Shown piece after piece: positions 1-4,939 of a DNA stretch of 7,709 nucleotides. The stretch is from an uncultured Prevotella sp. (GTDB lineage: Bacteria; Bacteroidota; Bacteroidia; Bacteroidales; Bacteroidaceae), in the NCBI GenBank assembly GCA_900547085.1, contig URFI01000110.1:1-7709 (forward strand), read 5' to 3'. The translations under genes were made by a program, and so were the position numbers. The notes under the pieces are model-generated. The model did not search any database. It was not told the origin of the DNA and saw nothing but the letters and a program-made list of their open reading frames with translations. Within the stretch, counting starts at the first letter, position 1; the number at the start of each line of letters is the position of its first letter.

Positions 1-397
1 TCTGCGTGAACCCTGCTCCACGAGGTGCGTTCTTACCCAAAAAAGCGAAAACAGATGCACCAAGGTTGACATTCAGACCGGGGTGAAGGTCCCAATTGTA
101 CCACCCCAGCCATCCGTATGGGTACAAACGGAAGGGCAACACCTGCCCGTATGCGTTGATGGCGGGCAGATGCAGCGTGTCGGTAGCCGTGGTTTGTGCG
201 GGCGGCAAATGCCTGTCGATGATGGGTTGGGCATAGGTTCCAGCCGTGTGAGGTTGAAGATTGGGGCCAGCATCAGTAGGTTTGGCTTGCACAGAGTCAG
301 TTCTTTCGGCCGTTGACCGAAATACTTGGCGACGCTCCTGCGCACTGATATTGATGCAAAACAGCCCAGCCAACAATAGAATGTACATCTTTTTCAT
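1..397 (-). CDS. Exported, probably outer-membrane protein (5' part; gene runs off the left edge)
   Basis: The minus-strand frame from ATG at 397 stays open for 132 codons to the window edge, so only the N-terminus is present. Residues 1-20 form a classic signal peptide: KK at 2-3, a hydrophobic core at 5-18, and a probable signal peptidase I site after INISA, before QE. Residues 21-80 are a polar linker rich in Pro, Thr and Ala. From about residue 88 the sequence becomes rich in Tyr, Trp, Gly and Leu (LYPYGWLGWYNWDLHPGLNV, then GASVFAFLGKN), with alternating hydrophobic residues that suggest the first strands of an outer-membrane beta-barrel. The start is supported by a consensus promoter ending seven bases upstream (404-434). 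I do not recognise the family firmly; barrel structure and outer-membrane location are inferred from composition. Reading frame and export signal are secure, function unknown. Confidence 0.8.
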   Translation of the reverse strand, partial: MKKMYILLLAGLFCINISAQERRQVFRSTAERTDSVQAKPTDAGPNLQPHTAGTYAQPIIDRHLPPAQTTATDTLHLPAINAYGQVLPFRLYPYGWLGWYNWDLHPGLNVNLGASVFAFLGKNAPRGAGFTQ

Positions 398-403
398 CTG
401 CCA

Positions 404-434
404 CAAAGATAGGTTATCGTGCTAATATTGCAAA
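404..434 (-). promoter_or_regulatory. Bacteroidetes-type promoter for the exported protein
   Basis: Read on the minus strand, TTTG (434-431), a 19-base spacer and TATCTTTG (411-404) match the Bacteroidetes -33/-7 consensus TTTG and TAnnTTTG exactly. The -7 element ends seven bases before the ATG at 397, so the transcript should have a very short or absent 5' untranslated region. Confidence 0.8.
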
Positions 435-473
435 ACTTTTAAGGGTAATTTTATTTTAATTATCAATTGTTAT

Positions 474-504
474 TTTGGTTCTCTGCTTATTTATGCTATT
501 TTTG
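474..504 (+). promoter_or_regulatory. Bacteroidetes-type promoter for the 530-2016 operon
   Basis: TTTG (474-477), a 19-base spacer and TATTTTTG (497-504) match the Bacteroidetes promoter consensus. The site lies 25 bases upstream of the ATG at 530. This rules against an in-frame ATG at 467, which lies upstream of the whole promoter. It is arranged divergently with the promoter at 404-434. Confidence 0.8.
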
Positions 505-529
505 CGACATTCTTTTAAATGATACGACA

Positions 530-1120
530 ATGAAGAAAATAGGGTATATCGTGCTTGTCCTTTTATTGGGAGCAGTCACAAACGTGTCGGCGCAGAGCCA
601 AGATAAGAAAAAAGAGCCTTTTGATAAAAAGGTGTCGAAGTTTTTGAAGAAGACCAAGAAGGAGTTGGAGCAGGCCGGACACGAGCTTGGCGATGCCATT
701 GGCTTTAACGACAGGATAGATGGAAAGTCTGACTTGCTGAAAGTAAACGGGTCTTATTACATGCCCTTGTACAGCAAGGATCTGTACAAAGGCGAGGATG
801 CGTTGACGTTTCGCAAGACCTGCACGCAGCTGTTTAGAAAGAAATACCCCAAGGTAAGCATCCAGTCGGTGGCCATTCCGCAGAAAGAATGGGTACTAGA
901 GACGGTTGAAAAGGATGGCGAACTGGTGGGATATCAACGAACGCTGCATTGTTTTATCATCGCCCGTGACGGTGATGAGGGGTATGTCAATGCCAAATTT
1001 ACCTATCGACAGTATAAAAATGTGGGACAGGAGTTTCAGAATGTGAAGGACTGGTGGCCGAAATGGGAGCGTACCGACTTCATGACCAACTCGGTTTACG
1101 AACAACTTTTAAATCTATAA
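530..1120 (+). CDS. Small exported protein of unknown function
   Basis: A 196-residue protein. The N-terminus (MKK, then a hydrophobic core at about 4-17, then NVSA before QSQD) is a signal peptide with a likely cleavage after residue 21, so the mature protein should be periplasmic or surface-located. Residues 26-50 are strongly lysine-rich and probably helical (DKKVSKFLKKTKKELEQAG). The rest is a compact mixed domain with many aromatic residues, including a WWPKW cluster at 175-179. I see no catalytic motif, no lipobox cysteine and no membrane anchor. An in-frame ATG at 467 would add 21 residues, but it lies upstream of the promoter at 474-504 and would bury the signal peptide, so 530 is preferred. 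The gene is followed after five bases by the TPR gene, so the two are probably co-transcribed. I do not recognise the family. Confidence 0.85.
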   Translation: MKKIGYIVLVLLLGAVTNVSAQSQDKKKEPFDKKVSKFLKKTKKELEQAGHELGDAIGFNDRIDGKSDLLKVNGSYYMPLYSKDLYKGEDALTFRKTCTQLFRKKYPKVSIQSVAIPQKEWVLETVEKDGELVGYQRTLHCFIIARDGDEGYVNAKFTYRQYKNVGQEFQNVKDWWPKWERTDFMTNSVYEQLLNL

Positions 1121-1125
1121 AGACT

Positions 1126-2016
1126 ATGAATTTCTTAAAATCGCTGTTTGGAAGCAAGGTTGAAAACGAGGAAGAAAAGCGTCGGGAAGAAGAACGAAAG
1201 AACTTTGAAACACTGAAATACGATGGTGTGAGAGCGCTACAAATCAATCAAATAGAGCAAGCCCTGCGCTGTTTCAGTCATGCCTTGCAACTGCACGATG
1301 ATTTGGAGACGCGTGATTACTATTCACAAGCATTGATACGCAACAACGACCTGCCTGGTGCCTACGCACAATTGCAGAAGCTGATGGAGGCAAAACCCGA
1401 CAATTTGCAGATTTATCTTCGCATGTCCGACGTGGCATATATGATGGAAGACTATGTTGCCATGGGCAATGCCTGTGAGAAAGCCATGCTCGTGGACAGT
1501 GAAAATCCGCAAGTGTTGTATCGCTATGCCAAGGCCTGCATAGGTCGTGACGACCTTACCAACGCCATTGCCATGCTCACCAAGGCCATCATGTTGAATC
1601 CCAAAGCATACGAAGCCTATCTCTTGCGAGGCGAAACGCTGTTGGATTCGGGTGATTTGAACGCTGCGGATGAAGACGCTACCCATCTGTTAGAACAGTT
1701 GGCAGACAATGAAGACGTGCTGGTTTTGAAGGCTCGCATCGAACAAAAGAAGGGCAACAAGGCTGAAGCGCTTACCTATTATAATAAGGTGATAGATGTA
1801 AATCCTTTCTCGATGGTTGCCTTTCAGGAACGAGGACCGCTCAGGATGGAGCTGGGTGATGAGCAAGGGGGTAGGGAAGACATTGAGATGGCCGAGAAGA
1901 TGGCTGCTCAATTGGCTGCCGATCAGGCCCAAGGTGTCGCTGATGAGGATGTGGAGCAGAAGGTGAAGCAGGCCTACAAGAACGTGGACGCATACGGCAT
2001 TTTCAGCAATTCTTGA
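1126..2016 (+). CDS. Tetratricopeptide-repeat (TPR) protein
   Basis: A 296-residue protein without a signal peptide. It starts with a short amphipathic stretch (MNFLKSLFGS) and a highly charged helix (residues 13-28, mostly Glu, Lys and Arg). From about residue 26 to 262 it consists of roughly seven degenerate 33-34 residue helix-turn-helix units with TPR spacing. The clearest are ALRCFSHALQLHDDL (46-60), AIAMLTKAIMLNPKAYEAYL (147-166) and ALTYYNKVIDVNPFSMVAFQ (215-234), where the conserved small residues and the Pro at the repeat boundary are visible. TPR domains are protein-binding scaffolds; the partner is unknown. The C-terminus (263-296) is Ala- and Gln-rich. The ATG at 1126 is preferred over an in-frame ATG at 1054 that lies inside the upstream gene. 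The five-base gap to that gene suggests translational coupling and a related role, but one protein is predicted exported and the other cytoplasmic. Confidence 0.88.
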   Translation: MNFLKSLFGSKVENEEEKRREEERKNFETLKYDGVRALQINQIEQALRCFSHALQLHDDLETRDYYSQALIRNNDLPGAYAQLQKLMEAKPDNLQIYLRMSDVAYMMEDYVAMGNACEKAMLVDSENPQVLYRYAKACIGRDDLTNAIAMLTKAIMLNPKAYEAYLLRGETLLDSGDLNAADEDATHLLEQLADNEDVLVLKARIEQKKGNKAEALTYYNKVIDVNPFSMVAFQERGPLRMELGDEQGGREDIEMAEKMAAQLAADQAQGVADEDVEQKVKQAYKNVDAYGIFSNS

Positions 2017-2033
2017 TGCATCGTCTTCAAAAA

Positions 2034-2059
2034 CATTAAAAATGTAAGTTATTTTAATG
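2034..2059 (+). terminator. Possible weak hairpin after the TPR gene
   Basis: CATTAAAA (2034-2041) and TTTTAATG (2052-2059) are perfect 8-base inverted repeats around a 10-base loop, starting 17 bases after the stop codon. The stem is almost entirely A-T and has no strong U tract, so termination here is uncertain. An overlapping alternative is ACATT/AATGT at 2033-2045. Confidence 0.25.
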
Positions 2060-2075
2060 ATTTCTTAGCAAAATG

Positions 2076-2107
2076 TTTGTTAGTTACAAATAAATCATCT
2101 ACTTTTG
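2076..2107 (+). promoter_or_regulatory. Promoter of the aromatic amino acid operon and its leader peptide
   Basis: TTTG (2076-2079), a 20-base spacer and TACTTTTG (2100-2107) match the Bacteroidetes promoter consensus TTTG / TAnnTTTG. The -7 element ends 17 bases before the leader-peptide ATG at 2125, so transcription should begin around 2111-2115 and the leader peptide would be the first thing translated. This is the placement expected for leader-peptide attenuation. Confidence 0.8.
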
Positions 2108-2124
2108 TAATCGAATTAAGAGAT

Positions 2125-2217
2125 ATGAGAAAAATGTTGAATCAGTCACACACATCTTATTATTACTTCTATTTTTACTTTGCAAACACTTGTGAAGCGG
2201 AAGTTTGTGTGCCATAG
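2125..2217 (+). CDS. Leader peptide of a Tyr/Phe attenuator (30 residues)
   Basis: The short frame ATG 2125 to TAG 2217 encodes 30 residues. Residues 12-19 are eight aromatic amino acids in a row, YYYFYFYF (codons 2158-2181: five Tyr, three Phe). It begins just after a consensus promoter and ends 22 bases before a terminator hairpin, upstream of genes that make prephenate and tyrosine. In classical attenuation (the trp, phe, his and leu leaders of enterobacteria), a ribosome stalls at codons of the scarce amino acid and lets an antiterminator form. Here scarcity of charged tRNA-Tyr or tRNA-Phe would do this. After the aromatic run the peptide ends ANTCEAEVCVP; that coding stretch doubles as the antiterminator arm. 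No Shine-Dalgarno sequence is evident; the region before the ATG is A-rich. The peptide probably has no function beyond being translated. Role inferred from sequence, not shown experimentally. Confidence 0.88.
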   Translation: MRKMLNQSHTSYYYFYFYFANTCEAEVCVP

Positions 2218-2257
2218 TCAATTCAATAAATAACCCCATAAAAGCCTCGCTTCACAA
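2190..2257 (+). promoter_or_regulatory. Antiterminator structure of the attenuator
   Basis: TTGTGAAGCG (2190-2199), inside the leader-peptide frame, is exactly complementary to CGCTTCACAA (2248-2257), the 5' half of the terminator, and G2200-T2247 adds a wobble pair. That gives 11 contiguous pairs that cannot coexist with the terminator. The segment also closely resembles the terminator's 3' arm (TGTGAAAGCGGGG, 2260-2272), as expected of competing structures. Two candidate protector pairings could free the terminator when translation is complete: CAAAC (2183-2187) with GTTTG (2203-2207), and CACACA (2149-2154) with TGTGTG (2206-2211); both are weaker. A ribosome stalled in the first part of the aromatic run would leave 2190-2199 free to pair. 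Confidence 0.8.
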
Positions 2258-2277
2258 TATGTGAAAGCGGGGCTTTT
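2240..2277 (+). terminator. Attenuator terminator hairpin
   Basis: The 5' arm 2240-2256 and 3' arm 2260-2277 pair over 17 positions (AAAAGCC with GGCTTTT at the base, then a T-G wobble, CGC with GCG, one bulged A, and TTCACA with TGTGAA) around a three-base loop ATA. The 3' arm ends in TTTT, followed by the mixed sequence CGCTTGT, so the U tract is short. It sits 22 bases after the leader-peptide stop and 139 bases before the aminotransferase ATG, so it would stop transcription before the structural genes when Tyr and Phe are plentiful. Confidence 0.85.
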
Positions 2278-2416
2278 CGCTTGTAGTGCCTCATCAAACA
2301 GATAAGGATATGAAGAGAAAGCAAAATAATTCTTTCTTTCACCATGAGGTCGGAAAGGCAAAGATGAAGAAGTTTGAACGATAAGTTCGTGGTCTAACTA
2401 TAAAATCAACAACAAA
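2278..2416 (+). other. Spacer between attenuator and first structural gene
   Basis: This 139-base stretch has no recognised gene. It contains a 24-codon frame (ATG 2310 to TAA 2384) preceded by AAGGAT, giving a Lys- and His-rich peptide (starts MKRKQNNSFF) with no family resemblance I can see; I do not call it a gene. The last 30 bases before the aminotransferase ATG are A-rich, as usual for Bacteroidetes ribosome-binding regions. No second promoter matching TAnnTTTG is seen. Confidence 0.5.
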
Positions 2417-3586
2417 ATGAGCATTCAACCTGCACAACGTGTGAACCAAATACAAGAATATTATTTCAGTAAGAAATTGAAAGAAGTGGCACAGCTACAA
2501 GCCGCAGGAAATGATATTATCTCACTTGCCATAGGTAGTCCTGATATGCCGCCTTCTCACCAAACGGTTCAAAAGCTCTGCGAAGTGGCCAACGACGTTT
2601 CTACACATGGCTATCAACCCACATGTGGTACACCAGAATTGCGCCAAGCCATGGCACGCTTTTACGAAAAGTGGTATGGCGTGAGGCTCAATCCACAAAC
2701 CGAAATACAGCCACTTATTGGTAGTAAGGAAGGTATTTTGCACGTAACGCTGGCTTTTTGCAATCCGGGTGATGCCGTATTGGTTCCTAATCCGGGTTAT
2801 CCTACATATACTTCGCTGAGTAAATTGTTGGGAGTACAGGTGCTCAATTATGACTTGCGAGAGGAGAATGCGTGGCAGCCCGACTTTGATGAGTTAGAAC
2901 AAATAGATTTGACAAAGGTTCGACTGATGTGGACCAATTATCCTCACATGTCTACGGGCGGCAATGCGCAATTGGAGACGTATGAGAAATTAGTGGCATT
3001 TGCACAAAAACACAATATTGTGATTATCAACGACAATCCTTATTCGTTCATACTCAACGACCGTCCATTGTCAATTATGCAAGTAGAGGGAGCCAAAAAC
3101 TGCTGCATAGAGTTCAACTCTATGTCAAAAAGCTTTAATATGCCGGGGTGGAGAGTGGGCTTGTGTGCATCGAATGCAACGTATATTTCGTGGATTCTCA
3201 AGATAAAAAGCAACATAGACAGTGGCACCTTTCGTGGTATTCAGTTGGCTGCAGCTGAGGCATACAACACCAATGACGAAATGTGGCATTATATAAATAA
3301 TGTGAAGGTGTACAAAGAGCGTCGCAAGATTGCTGAACAGATCATGCAGGTCTTGGGCTGTAGCTATGATCATGCACAAGTAGGGATGTTTTTATGGGGG
3401 CGTATTCCTGCCAAATATGAGGATGCCGAGCAACTCACCGAACGTGTATTGCACAAGTCGAACGTTTTTATTACCCCTGGATTTATATTTGGTAGCAACG
3501 GAAAACGCTATATCCGAATATCACTTTGTGCCAAAGAAACAAAGATGAACGATGCCTTGATGCGCCTTCAGGCAATGGCATGGTAG
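2417..3586 (+). CDS. Class I/II PLP-dependent aminotransferase, probably aromatic/aspartate type
   Basis: A 389-residue, full-length fold-type I aminotransferase. Visible landmarks are SLAIGSPDMPP (36-46, substrate-side loop), the WTNYP motif (172-176, Asn174 at the PLP hydroxyl), NDNPYS (205-210, with Asp206 expected to bind the pyridine nitrogen), SMSKSFNMPGWR (235-246, Lys238 as the Schiff-base lysine) and YIRISL (365-370, Arg367 expected to bind the substrate carboxylate). The cofactor-binding set is complete, so the enzyme should be active. It probably interconverts aromatic amino acids and 2-oxo acids with glutamate as amino donor, giving tyrosine or phenylalanine from the product of TyrA or of a dehydratase. 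This specificity is inferred from its place behind a Tyr/Phe attenuator and next to DAHP synthase and tyrA; aspartate, or LL-diaminopimelate like related enzymes, remains possible. No signal peptide, so cytoplasmic. ATG 2417 fits the family N-terminus. Confidence 0.92.
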   Translation: MSIQPAQRVNQIQEYYFSKKLKEVAQLQAAGNDIISLAIGSPDMPPSHQTVQKLCEVANDVSTHGYQPTCGTPELRQAMARFYEKWYGVRLNPQTEIQPLIGSKEGILHVTLAFCNPGDAVLVPNPGYPTYTSLSKLLGVQVLNYDLREENAWQPDFDELEQIDLTKVRLMWTNYPHMSTGGNAQLETYEKLVAFAQKHNIVIINDNPYSFILNDRPLSIMQVEGAKNCCIEFNSMSKSFNMPGWRVGLCASNATYISWILKIKSNIDSGTFRGIQLAAAEAYNTNDEMWHYINNVKVYKERRKIAEQIMQVLGCSYDHAQVGMFLWGRIPAKYEDAEQLTERVLHKSNVFITPGFIFGSNGKRYIRISLCAKETKMNDALMRLQAMAW

Positions 3587-3673
3587 TCGGCTATGATGTA
3601 GCAAAGTCTTCAAAATAACTGGGAGAATTTGAACAAAACGAGCAATTAGAAATATTTATACGGATAAAGTATT

Positions 3674-3681
3674 TACCTTTG
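3674..3681 (+). promoter_or_regulatory. Possible internal -7 element before the DAHP synthase gene
   Basis: TACCTTTG matches the Bacteroidetes -7 consensus TAnnTTTG and lies 38 bases upstream of ATG 3720, inside the 133-base gap (3587-3719) after the aminotransferase gene. No TTTG at 19-21 bases upstream supports it; the nearest candidate TTTA (3655-3658) is only 15 bases away. A weak internal promoter is possible. The rest of the gap shows no gene or convincing terminator. Confidence 0.35.
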
Positions 3682-3719
3682 CCATAGTGTCAAAGGTGAT
3701 AGAAAATAGAAAAAATGAA

Positions 3720-4784
3720 ATGGAAATAAACTTATTACCACTCAATTTACAAAGCGATGTAAAGCGTCCTTTTGTCATTGCTGGACCTTGTAGTGCCGAA
3801 ACAGAGCAACAGGTCATGGAGACAGCATGGCAATTGAAAAAGAAAGGATGCCATAATTTTAGGGCTGGCGTGTGGAAGCCCCGCACCAAACCCGGAGGTT
3901 TTGAGGGGAAAGGCGAGGAGGCTTTGCCGTGGTTGAAACGTGTGAAGAATGAAACGGGAATGCTTGTTTCTACAGAAGTGGCTACCCCAGAACATGTAGA
4001 GCTGTGTTTGAAGCATGGCTTAGACATCCTTTGGATAGGAGCTCGGACCGCTGCCAACCCCTTTGCTATGCAAGCGTTGGCCGACTCTTTGCAGGGTGTG
4101 GATATCCCGGTGCTTGTTAAAAACCCTGTCAATCCCGACTTGGAATTGTGGATTGGAGCCTTGGAGCGTCTCAATAGGGCCGGCGTGAAGCGTTTAGGAG
4201 TCATTCATCGCGGTTTTTCAAGCTACGAAAAAACAATGTATCGAAATCTTCCGATGTGGCAAATCCCCATTGAACTGCGTCGCCGCATCCCCGAATTGCC
4301 CATCATTTGCGACCCCAGTCATATCGGCGGGCGCAGAGAGTTGATAGGTCCGCTTAGCCAACAAGCGATGGATTTGGGGTTCGATGGGCTTATTGTGGAG
4401 TCGCATTGTACTCCCGACAACGCCTGGAGCGATGCCAAACAGCAGGTAACCCCTGATGCTTTGGACATCATTCTGGGCATGCTGGTGATTCGCGATGAAC
4501 ATACTACGACCGAAGTTCTGCGTAGTTTGCGCGTGCAGATTGACGAGTTGGATGACGAACTCATGGCTCTTTTGTCCAAGCGTCTTCGTGTTTGCCGCGA
4601 AATAGGGCAGTACAAGAAAGAACACAACATGACCGTGCTGCAGTCTAATCGTTACAAAGAGATATTGGAAAAGCGAGGAAAGCAGGGCGAGCAGTGTGGC
4701 ATCTCGGCTGAGAGTGTGGCCAATATCTTTGAAGAGATACACCAGGAGAGTGTGAGACAACAACTGAAAATCATTAATTCATAA
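3720..4784 (+). CDS. Bifunctional 3-deoxy-7-phosphoheptulonate synthase / chorismate mutase
   Basis: A 354-residue cytoplasmic fusion. The N-terminal part (about 15-260) is a type I-beta DAHP synthase, condensing phosphoenolpyruvate with erythrose 4-phosphate as first step of the shikimate pathway. Visible are AGPCSAE (21-27, Cys24 a metal ligand), KPRT (53-56), WIGART (105-110), KNPV (134-137), HRGF (163-166), CDPSHIGG (197-204, His201), VESH (226-229, Glu227) and Asp238 in SDAKQQV. The C-terminal part (about 265-350) is an AroQ-type helical chorismate mutase (LRVQIDELDDELMALLSKRL, then REIGQYKK), turning chorismate into prephenate. The C-terminal mutase arrangement is known from Prevotella DAHP synthases, where prephenate is a feedback inhibitor. 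A GTG at 3687 in frame would add 11 residues, but it lies just behind the possible -7 element and does not fit the family N-terminus, so ATG 3720 is preferred. The stop codon is inside the foldback element 4777-4913. Confidence 0.95.
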   Translation: MEINLLPLNLQSDVKRPFVIAGPCSAETEQQVMETAWQLKKKGCHNFRAGVWKPRTKPGGFEGKGEEALPWLKRVKNETGMLVSTEVATPEHVELCLKHGLDILWIGARTAANPFAMQALADSLQGVDIPVLVKNPVNPDLELWIGALERLNRAGVKRLGVIHRGFSSYEKTMYRNLPMWQIPIELRRRIPELPIICDPSHIGGRRELIGPLSQQAMDLGFDGLIVESHCTPDNAWSDAKQQVTPDALDIILGMLVIRDEHTTTEVLRSLRVQIDELDDELMALLSKRLRVCREIGQYKKEHNMTVLQSNRYKEILEKRGKQGEQCGISAESVANIFEEIHQESVRQQLKIINS

Positions 4785-4913
4785 TATAGTTGACAAGTTT
4801 ACGAGTTTACGAGTTTACAAGTTGACGAGGAGACAAGTAAATAGACTTATTGCTTATAAGACTATCAACTGGTGAACTTGTAAACTCGTAAACTTGTCAA
4901 CTATATTATGAAT
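4777..4913. repeat. Foldback element of tandem 8-base units (34-bp perfect inverted repeat)
   Basis: Arm 4777-4810 is an exact reverse complement of arm 4880-4913 (34 bp). Inward, after one extra 8-base unit on the left (4811-4818), pairing resumes between 4819-4829 and 4869-4879 at 9 of 11 positions; a small CTTAT/ATAAG stem lies in the loop. The left arm is a run of six 8-base units from 4788 to 4835: AGTTGACA, AGTTTACG twice, AGTTTACA, AGTTGACG, AGGAGACA. The right arm repeats the same period on the opposite strand. The element includes the upstream gene's stop codon (4782-4784) and ends 27 bases before tyrA. It codes for nothing visible and has no U tract, so it looks more like a dispersed intergenic repeat or RNA-processing hairpin than a terminator. 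Copy number cannot be judged here. Confidence 0.85.
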
Positions 4914-4926
4914 GATGAATGATGAA
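4907..4926 (+). repeat. Short tandem ATGAATG-type repeat
   Basis: TATGAATGATGAATGATGAA contains a 7-base unit (ATGAATG / ATGATGA register) repeated almost three times at the outer edge of the foldback element, just before tyrA. It contains several out-of-frame ATG codons 14-32 bases ahead of the tyrA start, each followed quickly by TGA. Its significance is unknown. Confidence 0.5.
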
Positions 4927-4939
4927 TTAAAACCAAGCT

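Noticed and set aside
467..529. Upstream ATG extending the small exported protein by 21 residues
   Set aside because: It lies upstream of the consensus promoter at 474-504 and would put 21 residues before an otherwise perfect signal peptide.
1054..1125. Upstream ATG extending the TPR protein by 24 residues
   Set aside because: It lies inside the preceding coding sequence in another frame; ATG 1126 sits five bases after that gene's stop and is the usual type of operon start.
2310..2384. 24-codon frame between the attenuator and the aminotransferase
   Set aside because: It has AAGGAT just before the ATG but no recognisable peptide, no aromatic or other biased codon run and no associated hairpin, so chance is the simpler explanation.
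3687..3719. GTG start for the DAHP synthase/mutase
   Set aside because: It would add 11 polar residues not expected at the family N-terminus and lies only five bases after the possible -7 element; ATG 3720 gives the usual length.
4777..4913. Foldback element as an ordinary terminator
   Set aside because: The arms are far longer than a terminator stem, the loop is large, there is no run of U after the 3' arm, and tyrA continues the same pathway downstream.
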